64,000 nt of DNA from assembly GCA_021613335.1 (NCBI GenBank), contig JAJTWR010000479.1:62001-126000 (forward strand), written 5' to 3'. The notes beneath the pieces are model-generated. The model made no database searches. It was not told the origin of the DNA and saw nothing but the letters and a program-made list of their open reading frames with translations. The position numbers and the translations under genes were made by a program. The DNA comes from Whitmania pigra (lineage: Eukaryota > Annelida > Clitellata > Hirudinida > Haemopidae). Below are positions 46,420 through 57,165 of the stretch, one piece after another; the first letter of the stretch is position 1; each line of letters begins with the position of its first letter.

Positions 46420-47169
46420 ATGAATCCAAAACTTAGTGTAATTACCGTTGTTTATAACAACGCCAAGCATATCGAGCGTACCATGCTATCAGTACTTAAC
46501 CAACGTTTTAAAAACATCGAATACCTTATTATTGACGGGGGCAGTAACGACGGCACTTTACAGATTATAGAAAAGTATAAAAACCGGATAACGAAACTTA
46601 TTTCGGAGCCAGACAAAGGCATTTACCATGCCATGAACAAAGGCTTGGCTTTAGCCGGGGGCGAGTACGTGCTTTTTATGAACAGCGGAGATGAAATTTA
46701 TGCCGAAAATACGGTGGAACAAGTTTTTGCCTCGGCCCCTTCGGCTGATATTTACTATGGCGAAACTGAAATGTTTAATGAAAAGTGGGAAAGTTTGGGT
46801 CAGCGCAGACACCGCGCGCCAAAACATTTCAATTGGCAAAGCTTTAAATACGGTATGAGCGTAAGTCATCAAGCTATTTACGTAAAACGAAGTTTAACCC
46901 AGCCTTATGATCTACGCTACAAATACAGCGCTGATATCGATTGGATTATTAAAATAGCCAAAAAATCATCAACCATTGTAAATACTCATCTTTACCTGGC
47001 CAGGTATTTGGCGGGCGGCATCAGCAAAAAGAAACATTTGGCAAGTTTAAAAGAACGATTTTGCATACTGAACAAATATTACGGTTTTGCAGGTAATCTT
47101 ATAAACCATAGTATAATAGCTTTAAATTTGGTTTTTTACTTTATTAAACATCGCAGAACCAACGATTAA
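46420..47169 (+). CDS. Glycosyltransferase family 2 protein
   Basis: 249 residues with a GT-A fold: LSVITVVYNNAKHIERTMLSVLNQ (nucleotide binding), EYLIIDGGSNDGTLQIIEKY, and EPDKGIYHAMNKGLALAGGEYVLFMNSGDE, where NSGDE replaces the usual DxD metal motif as in the WcaA-like subgroup. The C-terminal tail has one hydrophobic patch but no clear transmembrane helix. It starts one base after the GT4 gene stop and forms a two-gene unit with it; an IS remnant follows. Confidence 0.88.
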   Translation: MNPKLSVITVVYNNAKHIERTMLSVLNQRFKNIEYLIIDGGSNDGTLQIIEKYKNRITKLISEPDKGIYHAMNKGLALAGGEYVLFMNSGDEIYAENTVEQVFASAPSADIYYGETEMFNEKWESLGQRRHRAPKHFNWQSFKYGMSVSHQAIYVKRSLTQPYDLRYKYSADIDWIIKIAKKSSTIVNTHLYLARYLAGGISKKKHLASLKERFCILNKYYGFAGNLINHSIIALNLVFYFIKHRRTND

Positions 47170-47314
47170 ATGCATCACAGAATCCTCCGTAATTAGGAAT
47201 AATTATTTGTTAATAACTCAAGTAGATATAATGAAGATCAATTTTACGGAATCCTTTGGTACAGGGCAAGATTCCAAAAATTATTTCAAAAAGAGCAAAG
47301 AGATAAGAAAGGAT

Positions 47315-47440
47315 GAGACCTTTGCAAGATCTCGTTTTTCAACAGCGGGCTATTGTTTTTCTTAACAAATATTTTGGAATTTTGGACATAACGTTTGCAA
47401 TATTTATTTTGAAATTGGGAATTTTCTAAGAAACTGTCAG
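47315..47440 (-). mobile_element. 3'-end remnant of an IS5-type element
   Basis: It begins with GAGACCTTTGCAAGATCTC, a good IS5-type terminal repeat. The sequence then aligns with 14881-15000, including CGTTTTTCAAC, ATTGTTTTTCTTAA and an identical 24-bp block beginning AACGTTTGCAATATT. The similarity fades near 47440, and no transposase coding is left. Confidence 0.55.
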
Positions 47441-47645
47441 CGGATGATTCCGGAAATAACTTTCTCATTGACAGGGAAATTTGCCGAAGGCTCAGCAAGA
47501 ATGTTTGCGTTCTTGTCAGAATCTGCCCAAGCTATCCCCTGCGTCCATAAAATTATCATTGAATAAAGTTTAAAAAAGTTCTCAACTTTTGTCTTTGCAG
47601 GTTTAACCATAAGCGCTACAAACCCCTACTTAACAAATTAATACG

Positions 47646-48596
47646 CTAGTTCTGAGGCTTATTAAAATCATCCTCCAACCCCGAAGACCGCACCATTAAT
47701 GCCTGAAACTGTTTCATGATTTTTTCCATTCCCTCTGTACTGCCATCCAAAAAGATTACATTGCCTTTTCCATATTCCGCAAAATTCTTAATAGCTTCCG
47801 TCCACATACTGAAAAGGATAAAATTGATATCTAAGTTGGCATGCCTAAGTTCTATAGCTGCAGAGGACATACCCTTTGCTACCTCTTCCCTAAACAATGC
47901 AATACCTTGAGCGCGCAGTTTGGCTGCCTCTCGTTCAGCCTCGGCGCTTATTTTAATGGCATTACCTTCTGCTTCGGCAAATTTTGTTTTGGTGATTAAT
48001 AAAGCCTGCCCTTCATTTTCTGCGGCAGCCTTAAGGTTGTTGCTGGCTACCACTTTACTCATCGAGTCGAGTATCATTTTATCGAAAGTAATATCATTAA
48101 TTTGCAAATCTTGCAAATGAAAACCCCATTCTTCCAAAGTTTGGTCAATTTCTACCTTTACGTACTGAACTATTTCGCGGCGTAAACCCAAAACCTCCGC
48201 TTGCTTTTTGGTAGCAACAAAAGAACGCACATTGCCTTCAATCGTCTTAATCAAAGCCTGCATCAAATCACGATCGCTGATGAATTTAAAGGCTACTTTT
48301 TTGATAGTTTCTTCTTGTTCGTTTTGTACGGCATAAAGCAGCATGGCCTTAAAGTAAACATTGGCCTGATCCTGGGTTACTGCCTGAAACTCTAATTCTA
48401 CCGATCGGTTTTGGGTAGAAACCCTTTTGAACAATCTTTCGATTATTGGAATTTTGAAACACAAACCCGGCTTGGCTATGCGCTGATACTTTCCAAACAA
48501 AGTAATTACGCCGATATACCCCTGGTTGATGGTAAACAAACCGCTTAATATGATGATCGAGAGTACAACTACCCAAAAAATACCTATAAATACCAT
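47646..48596 (-). CDS. SPFH/band 7 domain membrane protein
   Basis: 316 residues: an N-terminal membrane segment (FIGIFWVVVLSIIILSGLF) and the SPFH/band 7 domain from about 25 to 190 (INQGYIGVITLFGKYQRIAKPGLCFKIPIIERLFKRVSTQNRSVELEFQAVTQDQANVYFKAMLLY). A coiled coil follows (about 200-245), rich in AEAEREAAKLRAQG. It resembles stomatin/prohibitin or HflC-like scaffold proteins that organise membrane microdomains. No NfeD or FtsH partner gene is adjacent, so the exact role is open. Single gene. Confidence 0.85.
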   Translation of the reverse strand: MVFIGIFWVVVLSIIILSGLFTINQGYIGVITLFGKYQRIAKPGLCFKIPIIERLFKRVSTQNRSVELEFQAVTQDQANVYFKAMLLYAVQNEQEETIKKVAFKFISDRDLMQALIKTIEGNVRSFVATKKQAEVLGLRREIVQYVKVEIDQTLEEWGFHLQDLQINDITFDKMILDSMSKVVASNNLKAAAENEGQALLITKTKFAEAEGNAIKISAEAEREAAKLRAQGIALFREEVAKGMSSAAIELRHANLDINFILFSMWTEAIKNFAEYGKGNVIFLDGSTEGMEKIMKQFQALMVRSSGLEDDFNKPQN

Positions 48597-48954
48597 ACCG
48601 TTTTATTATTTTTTATAAATATATAAATAATATAAAGTATAATCAAAGCAATATTTTGGGGCTTTTATTTTCGGTTAACTTTTTTTGAAGCGCTATGCGA
48701 GCTATCCGGCGCTTCTCGTAAAGAAAAAATCTCTGTATTTTACTCCAAGATTGTTAGCCCGGAAACGTTGTATTTTTGAGTTCGTCTTTTCTGCTTCTGC
48801 ATGGGTTTGTCTTTCTGAAAGTTCTACATTCTATAAACCGCGTATAAAATTGTGTCTGCTAAATCATTTAAATATGATTTTATCAGGCAAAACGGATTTT
48901 CGCCCTTAAAGCGCGTTTAATCGCTAAAAATTAGGCTGACTGTTTTTACGTCTT
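48597..48954. other. 358-bp intergenic region
   Basis: No credible gene; an ORF at 48685-48909 has no protein-like features. Upstream region of the SPFH gene. Confidence 0.4.
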
Positions 48955-50487
48955 TCAAGGCTGATTATAAGGCGTTTGAGTAATTAATTTAAGAATATCT
49001 TCCAGATAATCGCGATTGTTGGCTAAACGAGGAACTTTGTGTTGCCCGCCAAGTTTTCCTTTTATTTTTAACCAATTGTAAAAAGTATTTTGGGGAGCGT
49101 TATGTACCAGAGGCTTAGCTAAGACCAAATCTTTAAAGCGTTTGGCGTCATAGTCTGAGTTAATTTCGCGTAGCGTTTGATCTAAAACATCCACAAACTT
49201 TTCAAAATCATGGGGTTGTTTTTCAAATTCGATAATCCATTCATGGCCGCCGGCTTTTTGCTTTTTGAAATAAATAGGGGCAGCGGTATAATCTTTAATT
49301 AATGCGCCGGTAGTTTCGCAGGCTTTTTTTAACCCGTTTTCGGCATTATCAATAATTAATTCTTCGCCAAAGGCATTAATAAAATGCTTGGTACGCCCCG
49401 TAATTTTAATTCGGTATGGCGCAACGGAGGTAAATTGTATTGTGTCTCCAATCATGTATCGCCATAAACCTGCATTGGTGGTAATAATGAGGGCGTAATT
49501 TTTATGAAGTTGTACGTTCTCCAGTCCCAAAGTTTGGGGTTGCTCGTCTTCTATATTTTCTATCGGTAGAAATTCATAATAGATGCCATAATCCAGCATT
49601 AGCAATAATTCTTCAGAATTGTTTTGATCCTGTATGCCAAAAAAACCTTCGGAGGCATTATAGGTTTCTAAATAATACATGGAAGATGTTGGGATGAGTT
49701 CTTTAAACTGTTGACGGTAGGGAGCAAAGTTAACCGCGCCATGAAAATAAACTTCTAAATTGGGCCATACTTCCAAAACATGAGATTTGCCTGTATATTC
49801 TAGTATTTTTTTAATGAGAACGACAGTCCAGGTGGGGACTCCCGAAATACTGGTTATGTTTTCGTAGGCTGTAGCTTTTGTCATTTTAGCCAGTTTTTCT
49901 TCATAGTTAACCATCAGGGCAATGGAAATATTAGGGGTACGATAATATTCGGCCCAAATGGGGAGATTTTTAATTAATACGGCCGATAAATCGCCGTACT
50001 GAATATTTTCGCAAAGTTGATTTACCTGACGACTACCGCCGAGCGCTAAACTTTTTCCGGTAAAAATTTCGGTAGATGGTTGATTATTGCAATAAATAGA
50101 AAGCATATCTTTCCCGCCTTTAAAATGGCATTCTTTTAACGCTTCTTCAGACACGGGGATAAATTTACTTCTATCGCTGGTAGTACCCGAGGATTTGGCA
50201 AACCATTTAACTTCAGAAGGCCATAATACATTTTGTTCGCCTTTTAACATTCTTTGGATGTAAGGTTTTAATGTGTCGTAATCTTGTAGAGGAACCCTTT
50301 CTTTAAATTGTTTTTCGGTTAAAATTGATTTATAGTCGTATTTTTTGCCCCACTCGGTGTTTTCTGCGTTTGAAATAAGACTCTGCAACCATTCGTTTTG
50401 AACGTCTAAAGGATATTTTTTGAAAAGCTCAATCTGATGGATTCGCTTTTTCATATACCAAGTAAAAAGAGAGTTTACTAATGTCAT
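48955..50487 (-). CDS. GH3 auxin-responsive-promoter-like acyl-adenylating enzyme
   Basis: 510 residues of the GH3 family in the ANL-like superfamily. Signs include NTEWGKKYDYKSI, FKERVPLQDYDTLKPYIQRMLKGEQNVLWPSEVKWFAKSSGTTSDRSKFIPVS (the nucleotide-binding SSGTTSDRSK loop), TYNASEGFFGIQD, ALIITTNAGLWRYMIGDTIQF and the C-terminal LVHNAPQNTFYNWLKIKGKLGGQHKVPRL. In plants GH3 enzymes conjugate amino acids to hormones; in Bacteroidota the substrate is unknown. It is 12 bp downstream of lptB in a likely recJ-lptB-GH3 operon. Confidence 0.88.
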   Translation of the reverse strand: MTLVNSLFTWYMKKRIHQIELFKKYPLDVQNEWLQSLISNAENTEWGKKYDYKSILTEKQFKERVPLQDYDTLKPYIQRMLKGEQNVLWPSEVKWFAKSSGTTSDRSKFIPVSEEALKECHFKGGKDMLSIYCNNQPSTEIFTGKSLALGGSRQVNQLCENIQYGDLSAVLIKNLPIWAEYYRTPNISIALMVNYEEKLAKMTKATAYENITSISGVPTWTVVLIKKILEYTGKSHVLEVWPNLEVYFHGAVNFAPYRQQFKELIPTSSMYYLETYNASEGFFGIQDQNNSEELLLMLDYGIYYEFLPIENIEDEQPQTLGLENVQLHKNYALIITTNAGLWRYMIGDTIQFTSVAPYRIKITGRTKHFINAFGEELIIDNAENGLKKACETTGALIKDYTAAPIYFKKQKAGGHEWIIEFEKQPHDFEKFVDVLDQTLREINSDYDAKRFKDLVLAKPLVHNAPQNTFYNWLKIKGKLGGQHKVPRLANNRDYLEDILKLITQTPYNQP

Positions 50488-50499
50488 TCTATCTTTTTA

Positions 50500-51234
50500 T
50501 TATAATTTTTTTTTACGCAAGACAAAGTTAGCGCCCAAATATACTTTACGCACCATTTGATTAGAGGCTAAAACGTCGGGGGTGCCGCTTTCCAATATTT
50601 TTCCTTCAAAAAGCAGGTAGGCTCTGTCGGTAATGGATAAAGTTTCTTGCACGTTATGGTCGGTAATAAGAATGCCGATGTTTTTTTTTTTCAATTTGGC
50701 AACAATGTTTTGTATCTCTTCTACCGCAATTGGGTCTACCCCGGCAAAAGGCTCGTCAAGCAAAATAAAATTTGGATTTGAAGCCAAAGTTCTTGCGATT
50801 TCAGTTCGCCTGCGCTCGCCGCCCGAAAGCAAATCGCCCCGGGTTTTACGTACTTTATGCAAACTGAATTCATTAATCAATTCCTCAATTTTTTCTTCTC
50901 TTAAGGCTTTGTTATCATAGGTCATTTCTAAAATGGCCATAATGTTATCTTCAACGGTAAGTTTTCTGAAAACGCTTGCTTCCTGCGCCAAATAACCGAT
51001 TCCTTTTTGCGCCCTACGGTACATGGGGTAGGCGGTGATGTCAACTCCGTCTAATAAAACGCAGCCGCCGTTAGGTTTAATTAAGCCTACAATTATGTAA
51101 AACGAGGTAGTTTTTCCGGCTCCATTTGGCCCCAGCAACCCCACAATTTCCCCTTGCTTAACATGAAACGATACCTTGTTTACCACCGTACGTTGCTTAT
51201 ATTTTTTGATGAGATGTTGTGCTTCTAACTTCAT
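50500..51234 (-). CDS. lptB: LPS export ABC transporter ATP-binding protein
   Basis: 244 residues, about the usual LptB length. Walker [25 protein letters not shown]-loop near [18 protein letters not shown], signature [16 protein letters not shown], Walker [21 protein letters not shown] and switch His in [11 protein letters not shown] all fit LptB. It powers LptFG to extract LPS from the inner membrane. Lies 23 bp after recJ and 12 bp before the GH3 gene, same strand. lptF/G are not in the window. Confidence 0.94.
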   Translation of the reverse strand: MKLEAQHLIKKYKQRTVVNKVSFHVKQGEIVGLLGPNGAGKTTSFYIIVGLIKPNGGCVLLDGVDITAYPMYRRAQKGIGYLAQEASVFRKLTVEDNIMAILEMTYDNKALREEKIEELINEFSLHKVRKTRGDLLSGGERRRTEIARTLASNPNFILLDEPFAGVDPIAVEEIQNIVAKLKKKNIGILITDHNVQETLSITDRAYLLFEGKILESGTPDVLASNQMVRKVYLGANFVLRKKKL

Positions 51235-51257
51235 TTATTCCGCTTAATTTTAATGTT

Positions 51258-52958
51258 TTAACCAAGTTTTATATCTTTCACATTTAATTGTATTCTTCGT
51301 TTATCTTTCCAAATATTTTCTTCAATGTGATAACAAATTGCAAATGTTTGATTTGGTTTAATCAAACCGGCATACTTTGCCAGGTTAAAACCTACGGCCT
51401 CAAAAATAGCTGAATTTTGTTGCATTACATGAAGTTTTAAATGTTTGTTGGCCATGATTTGCGGTCTGGCTGCTATTTGTACCGGTTTGGTTAAAAAAAC
51501 AGGAGCCATATTTTGCGGCCCAAAAGGGGCCATTTGCGCCAAAATCCGGTAAAACTTATCGTTAATTTGATGGAACGATATTTCGGTATCTATTTTAATA
51601 TCGGGTATTAATAAATTGGGGTTGATGTTTTTGGCAACCGCTTCTTCAAACCGGTTTGTAAAAGAAGCCAAATTTTCGGGCTTTAAGGTAAGCCCTGCAG
51701 CATATTTATGCCCTCCAAATTGCTCAAGTAAATCGCTACAGGCACAAAGCGCCTGATAAAGATCGAAGCCGGGAACAGAGCGGGCCGAACCTGTATATTT
51801 TCCGTTGGATGCGGTAAGCACAACGGTTGGCCGGTAATAAGTTTCGATAAGGCGAGAGGCAACAATGCCAATAACGCCTTTATTCCAGTTTTCCTGAAAA
51901 ACTACGGTGGTTTTTTTTTTAATTAATTCGTCGCTTTTTCCGATAATAGCCAAAGCTTCCTCAGTTATGCTCTGATCTAAATTTTTACGATCTGTATTTT
52001 GATTGTTAACAATAAAGCTTTGTTCTTCGGCTGTCAGCCCGTCTTTTGAGAGCAACATTTTTACGGCGGTATGCGCATGCCCCATCCGCCCTGCGGCATT
52101 AATACGCGGGGCAAGCTGAAAAACCACGTCGGTAATATGATACGGTTCTTTTTTGCCTGTAATTTGCATCAAATATTTTAGGCCTTGGCAAGGATTTTCG
52201 TTAAGTTGTTGCAAGCCAAAATAGGCCAAAATACGGTTTTCATCTACAATTGGAACAATATCGGCAGCTATGCTGACCATACATAAATCTAAAAACGATT
52301 TGTACAAACAATCATCAAGGCGATGGTGCATACAGTAGGCTTGAGCCAATTTAAAACCAATGCCGCAGCCCGATAATTCTTTAAAAGGATAAGCGCAATT
52401 GTCCTGTTTTGGGTTTAAAACAGCTATGGCTTCCGGGATTTCATTTCCGGGCAAATGATGATCGCAAATGATAAAATCAATCCCTAAACCGTTGGCATAA
52501 GCTATTTTATCAACAGATTGTATACCGCAATCTAAAGCGATAATTAATGAATAACCATTGGTTTTGGCAAAATCAATTCCCTGCGTAGAGATACCATAGC
52601 CTTCTATATGCCTGTCTGGCACATAATAAGATAATTTCTCGGTAAACTGATTAAAAAAATTATAGATTAAAGCTACTGCCGCGGTTCCGTCTACATCATA
52701 ATCGCCGTAAATTAAAATGGATTCTTGATTTTGCAACGCCATGTTAATACGGTTTATGGCCTTTTGCATATCCTTCATTAAAAAAGGATTATGAAGATGG
52801 GCCAGCCGGGGGCGAAAAAAATGCCTGGCTTTCTCAAAGTTATAAATATTTCTTTGCGCCAATATTTTTGCCAGGCTTTGATCAATATTCAAACTGTTAG
52901 CCAAAGTTAAAACTAATTGTGCTTCAGGCTGTTCTTCCAATGTCCATCGTTTATCCAT
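51258..52958 (-). CDS. recJ: Single-stranded-DNA-specific exonuclease RecJ
   Basis: 566 residues. DHH-family motifs: ILIYGDYDVDGTAAVALIYNF (motif I), IALDCGIQ (II), FIICDHHLPGN (III, the DHH), and DIVPIVDENR (IV). The DHHA1 domain carries GSARSVPGFDLYQAL and the GGHKYAAGLTL motif. The oligonucleotide-binding part is C-terminal. It degrades ssDNA 5' to 3' in recombination and mismatch repair. First gene of recJ-lptB-GH3. Confidence 0.96.
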   Translation of the reverse strand: MDKRWTLEEQPEAQLVLTLANSLNIDQSLAKILAQRNIYNFEKARHFFRPRLAHLHNPFLMKDMQKAINRINMALQNQESILIYGDYDVDGTAAVALIYNFFNQFTEKLSYYVPDRHIEGYGISTQGIDFAKTNGYSLIIALDCGIQSVDKIAYANGLGIDFIICDHHLPGNEIPEAIAVLNPKQDNCAYPFKELSGCGIGFKLAQAYCMHHRLDDCLYKSFLDLCMVSIAADIVPIVDENRILAYFGLQQLNENPCQGLKYLMQITGKKEPYHITDVVFQLAPRINAAGRMGHAHTAVKMLLSKDGLTAEEQSFIVNNQNTDRKNLDQSITEEALAIIGKSDELIKKKTTVVFQENWNKGVIGIVASRLIETYYRPTVVLTASNGKYTGSARSVPGFDLYQALCACSDLLEQFGGHKYAAGLTLKPENLASFTNRFEEAVAKNINPNLLIPDIKIDTEISFHQINDKFYRILAQMAPFGPQNMAPVFLTKPVQIAARPQIMANKHLKLHVMQQNSAIFEAVGFNLAKYAGLIKPNQTFAICYHIEENIWKDKRRIQLNVKDIKLG

Positions 52959-53013
52959 AATAAAGTTTTTAGCCGTTTACAATTGATCCCCGTTTTGATT
53001 AAGCATGTTTAGC

Positions 53014-53021
53014 TATATTTG
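53014..53021 (+). promoter_or_regulatory. Promoter -7 element of the MBL-fold gene
   Basis: TATATTTG matches TAnnTTTG; TTTG at 52994-52997 lies 16 bp upstream, slightly short for a -33 box. The ATG is 50 bp downstream. Confidence 0.45.
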
Positions 53022-53070
53022 CAGAACGCGTAAATATATCATTTAATTTTTTCTCTATAAAACCTAGCCG

Positions 53071-53835
53071 ATGCAAGTTTTTTCCCTTACCGAAGGTACT
53101 TATTCCGTAAACGCCGGCAAACAGTTTATCCCTTTTAATCCGGCAATAGACCAGCCTAAAAACAGACCCGCCTCACTTTTTATCAATGTGCAGCCTTTTT
53201 TGGTAAAATTGAAAAACAGTTTGATTCTTTTAGATACCGGTTTGGGTTTTAGCGATGAAAACGGAGAGCTGATTTTACATAAAAATATCAGAAATGCCGG
53301 TTTTAATCCTGAGGATGTTGAACTGGTGTTAATGTCTCATTTGCATTACGATCATGCGGGCGGTATGATACATCGCTGGAAAGGCAAAACCGAATTAAGT
53401 TTTCCCAATGCCAAATACGTGATTCAGCGCGGGGAATGGGAAAGCGCATTTACTGCCGAAACATCCTCATACAACATTTCTATTTTTGATTTTTTACAAC
53501 GCAATGCGCACATCGATTTAATAGAAAACAGCGGCAGCTATAATAACCAAATCCATTTTGAATTAACAGGCGCCCATTGCCCTTTTCACCAGGTTTTTTT
53601 ATTGGAAGAAGATAACAAAAAAGTGTTTTTCGGAGGCGATGTGCTGCCTGAACCCGAAGAACTGTTGCGCAAGTTTATTGCCAAATACGATTTCGACGGG
53701 CGTAAAACGATGGAACTGCGCAAAATATTTGGTAAAAAAGCCGCTGCCGAAAATTGGAAATGTCTGTTTTACCATGCCAAATCTAAAACGCAGGCTCATA
53801 TTCGTTATCGTGATGAAATGTTTCAAATTGTTTAA
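53071..53835 (+). CDS. MBL-fold metallo-hydrolase
   Basis: 254 residues, metallo-beta-lactamase fold. Metal motif SHLHYDHAGGMIHRW (HxHxDH), Asp in FFGGDVLPEPEE, and a final His in YHAKSKTQAHIRY. N-terminal region (TEGTYSVNAGKQFIPF, SLFINVQPFLVKLKNSLILLDTGLGF) is like lactonase/PqqB-like hydrolases. No signal peptide, so cytoplasmic. Substrate unknown; thiolesters, lactones or other esters are possible. Divergent from recJ. Confidence 0.85.
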   Translation: MQVFSLTEGTYSVNAGKQFIPFNPAIDQPKNRPASLFINVQPFLVKLKNSLILLDTGLGFSDENGELILHKNIRNAGFNPEDVELVLMSHLHYDHAGGMIHRWKGKTELSFPNAKYVIQRGEWESAFTAETSSYNISIFDFLQRNAHIDLIENSGSYNNQIHFELTGAHCPFHQVFLLEEDNKKVFFGGDVLPEPEELLRKFIAKYDFDGRKTMELRKIFGKKAAAENWKCLFYHAKSKTQAHIRYRDEMFQIV

Positions 53836-54096
53836 TACGCGAAAGCGGGTTTTAAACCCAAGGAATAATTATGGCTCCTGTGGTTTATTCTCAAACGATA
53901 AATATTTTGGACATCGTTAACGCATATTATCATCCATGCAAACGGGCATTATTTATTAAAAACTAAGGGAGCAACTTTTCATATCGCCGGCAAAAATCGC
54001 TTGCCTTTAAGCAGAATTTTGCTCAATGATGGTAATCAGGCTACGGTTAAACATCTGTTTAGGAGCAATTCGCGGGCTTGAAAAGGTTTTCGGCAA
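53836..54096. other. Intergenic region holding an unassigned coding-like fragment
   Basis: After the MBL gene, plus-strand frame at about 53932-54077 is open for 45 codons (IHANGHYLLKTKG..., ...RILLNDGNQATVKHLF) without a start codon. It may be the remnant of a lost gene; no family recognised. Confidence 0.35.
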
Positions 54097-56976
54097 TTAA
54101 GTTAATTGGGTTTCTTCCATATAACTTTCTGTTGGCGGGCAAGAGCAGATAAATACCCTGTCGCCATAGCTTTCGTTAACCCTGCTTACTGACGGCCAAA
54201 ATTTACGGGCTGCCACATAGGCCAGCGGAAAAGCTGCTGTTCGACGGCTGTAACCATGATTCCATTCATTTGCGCTTACCTGTTCTACTGTGTGCGGAGC
54301 ATTTTTTAACGGGTTATCGCTTTTATCGAGCGCGCCCTGTTCAATTTCTTCAATCTCTTTTCTGATGGCGATTAAAGCATCGCAGAAACGGTCTAACTCT
54401 TGTTTGGGTTCACTTTCTGTTGGTTCAATCATTAACGTACCTGCCACGGGGAAAGATACCGTTGGGGCATGAAAACCATAGTCTATCAAACGTTTAGCAA
54501 TATCAACCACTTCAATACCCGCATTTTTAAAGCTACGACAATCCAAAATCATTTCGTGAGCGCAACGACCGCGGCTGCCCGAATACAACACCGGATAGCT
54601 TTGCGCTAAACGGGCTTTTATATAATTGGCGTTGATAATGGCGTGTTTGGTAGCTTCGGTTAATCCTTCGTTTCCCATCATGGCAATATAAGCGTGAGAA
54701 ATCAATAAAATAGAGGCAGAACCCCAAGGGGCAGATGATACGGCGCGGATAGATTTTTCTTTATTGATATCAACCACGGCATGCCCCGGCAAGTAAGGCG
54801 CCAAATGTTTGGCTACCCCGATTGGCCCCGCCCCGGGACCGCCGCCGCCATGAGGGATACAAAATGTTTTATGCAGATTTAAATGACAAACATCGGCTCC
54901 AATCTGCCCCGGGCTTGTTAAACCAACCTGAGCATTCATATTGGCCCCATCCATATAAACCTGTCCACCGTGTTGGTGTATGATATCGCAAATATCAGTA
55001 ATGGTTTCTTCAAATACTCCATGGGTAGAGGGATAAGTTACCATTAGGCAAGATAGATTTGTCGCATGTATTGCTGCTTTTTCTTTCAAATCCTCTAGGT
55101 CAATTTCGCCTTTATCGGTAGATTTTACCACCACAGTTTTCATGCCTGCCATAGCGGCAGAAGCAGGGTTGGTGCCATGAGCAGAAGCAGGAATCAAAAC
55201 TATATTTCTATGAAAATCGCCCTGGTCATGATGATATGCCCTGATAACCATCAATCCCGCATACTCGCCCTGTGCTCCCGAATTAGGCTGCAAACTCATT
55301 TTGGCAAAGCCGGTTATTTCGCTCAACCATCTATCTAATTGATCGAAAATGGTATAATAACCTAAAACCTGATCGGCGGGAGCAAATGGATGTATCTTGC
55401 TAAACTCAGGCCATGTAACCGGAATCATTTCTGCACTAGCGTTTAGCTTCATGGTACACGAACCCAAAGCAATCATACTGTGACAAAGCGATAAATCTTT
55501 AGCTTCCAAAGATTTGATATAACGTAACATTTCATGTTCAGAATGATGTTGGTTAAACAAAGAATGGGTTAAATAAGCCGATCTACGCTGTAATTTAACC
55601 GGAATAGTTGTTTTAACCTGCTCAATTACGTTTATTTTATTGGAAGAAATACCTTTTACTTTAGAGAAAATTCCTACCAGTATCCGGATATCAGAAAAAG
55701 TAGTTGTTTCATCGCAGGCAATAGTTACCAAACCGCCTTTATAGCCTAAATTAATATTATTGTCTAAACAATCTTTATGGATAGCTCCTGCCAAATCTCC
55801 CGCCTCCACCTGAATAGTATCGAAATAAGCCGAGTTTTCAACCTTATAACCAATTGCTTTTAACGATTCTGCCAGGCTGACAGCTAACCCATGAACACGT
55901 TCTGCAATAAGTTTTAAACCCTTTGGCCCGTGATAAATGGCATAAAAGCCCGCCATGACGGCCAACAAAGCCTGAGCCGTGCAAATATTGGAGGTTGCTT
56001 TATCTCTACGGATATGCTGCTCGCGGGTTTGTAAAGCCATACGCAATGCGTAATTGTTTTGACTGTCAATGGTTACGCCGATTACGCGTCCGGGAATAAA
56101 GCGTTTGTATTCTTCTTTGGTTGCAAAAAAGGCTGCATGCGGGCCGCCAAAACCCATCGGCGTTCCAAAACGTTGCGAGTTACCTACTACCGCGTCAGCG
56201 CCCCATTCTCCCGGAGGAGTTAACAATGTTAAACTTAACAAGTCGGCTATTACCGTTAATTTGATATTTAAGCGGTGTAATTGTTTGGCAAAGCCGGCAT
56301 AATCGTTAACTTGGCCGCCAGCATCCGGATATTGAACAATGGCGCCAAAAAAATCTTCAGAAGGCGTAAAATCCAAATAGTTGCCTGTTACAAGGTCAAT
56401 ACCATAAGGGTTGGCTCGCGTTTTTAAAATATCTAAAGTTTGAGCAAAAATTTGCTCTGAAACAAAATATTTGACGGCGTTTTGATTTTTGCGCAGGCTA
56501 AATTGCATAAACATGGCTTCTGCGGCTGCCGTACCTTCGTCAAGCAACGATGCGTTGGCAATTTCCATTCCGGTTAAATCAATCGCCATGGTTTGGAAAT
56601 TTAACAGGGCCTGTAAGCGACCTTGGGCTATCTCGGCCTGATAAGGGGTATATTGGGTGTACCATCCCGGGTTTTCCATTACGTTACGCAAAATCACGCC
56701 CGGGGTAACCGTATCGTAATAACCTTGACCGATAAATGATTTGAAAACTTTATTTAAAGAGGCCGTTTGCCTTAAATCGGCTAAATAATCTACCTCGCTT
56801 TTGGGTTTCGGCAGATTTAAAGGCTGTTTTAAACGTATTTTTTGAGGAACGGTCTGTTCAATCAACTCCTCAACAGAATCTACGCCGATGGTTTCAAGCA
56901 TCGCTTTAACGTCGGTTTCATTTGGAGCAATGTGCCGCCTTTGAAAGCTTTCTTGGTAACAGATGTTTAAGCTCAT
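54097..56976 (-). CDS. gcvP: Glycine dehydrogenase (decarboxylating), P protein
   Basis: 959 residues, a single-chain P protein (N- and C-halves homologous). N-terminal half includes [41 protein letters not shown] and [16 protein letters not shown]-terminal half has [32 protein letters not shown], and [17 protein letters not shown] with the PLP lysine (LHK). It decarboxylates glycine and transfers the aminomethyl group to lipoyl-GcvH in the glycine cleavage system. gcvT and gcvH are not adjacent. Monocistronic, with a TAnnTTTG box upstream. Confidence 0.97.
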   Translation of the reverse strand: MSLNICYQESFQRRHIAPNETDVKAMLETIGVDSVEELIEQTVPQKIRLKQPLNLPKPKSEVDYLADLRQTASLNKVFKSFIGQGYYDTVTPGVILRNVMENPGWYTQYTPYQAEIAQGRLQALLNFQTMAIDLTGMEIANASLLDEGTAAAEAMFMQFSLRKNQNAVKYFVSEQIFAQTLDILKTRANPYGIDLVTGNYLDFTPSEDFFGAIVQYPDAGGQVNDYAGFAKQLHRLNIKLTVIADLLSLTLLTPPGEWGADAVVGNSQRFGTPMGFGGPHAAFFATKEEYKRFIPGRVIGVTIDSQNNYALRMALQTREQHIRRDKATSNICTAQALLAVMAGFYAIYHGPKGLKLIAERVHGLAVSLAESLKAIGYKVENSAYFDTIQVEAGDLAGAIHKDCLDNNINLGYKGGLVTIACDETTTFSDIRILVGIFSKVKGISSNKINVIEQVKTTIPVKLQRRSAYLTHSLFNQHHSEHEMLRYIKSLEAKDLSLCHSMIALGSCTMKLNASAEMIPVTWPEFSKIHPFAPADQVLGYYTIFDQLDRWLSEITGFAKMSLQPNSGAQGEYAGLMVIRAYHHDQGDFHRNIVLIPASAHGTNPASAAMAGMKTVVVKSTDKGEIDLEDLKEKAAIHATNLSCLMVTYPSTHGVFEETITDICDIIHQHGGQVYMDGANMNAQVGLTSPGQIGADVCHLNLHKTFCIPHGGGGPGAGPIGVAKHLAPYLPGHAVVDINKEKSIRAVSSAPWGSASILLISHAYIAMMGNEGLTEATKHAIINANYIKARLAQSYPVLYSGSRGRCAHEMILDCRSFKNAGIEVVDIAKRLIDYGFHAPTVSFPVAGTLMIEPTESEPKQELDRFCDALIAIRKEIEEIEQGALDKSDNPLKNAPHTVEQVSANEWNHGYSRRTAAFPLAYVAARKFWPSVSRVNESYGDRVFICSCPPTESYMEETQLT

Positions 56977-57001
56977 TATAAATTAGCAATAAATAGCAGC
57001 G

Positions 57002-57009
57002 CAAAGGTA
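57002..57009 (-). promoter_or_regulatory. Promoter -7 element of gcvP
   Basis: Reads TACCTTTG on the minus strand, 26 bp before the gcvP ATG. A weak CTTG at standard-plus distance is the only -33 candidate. The short leader leaves no room for a glycine riboswitch. Confidence 0.5.
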
Positions 57010-57165
57010 CTAAATTACCCCGTTATCTTGGAACAAGAAATAACATACAATATGGTTTAAGCCATAGCAAATAATAAGTCTTTTTGTTTTTTTTAAAATA
57101 ATTCCGGCATCGTACTTTAACTTATAGCGCAAATTTAAACGGGTTGCTTTTGCGCCAAATTAATT

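Noticed and set aside
48685..48909. 74-codon ORF upstream of the SPFH gene
   Set aside because: Hydrophobic/Cys-rich translation without family similarity; overlaps the likely promoter region of the SPFH gene.
56977..57165. Glycine riboswitch upstream of gcvP or kbl
   Set aside because: The gcvP leader implied by its TAnnTTTG box is about 20 nt, and neither upstream region shows the paired glycine aptamer structure.
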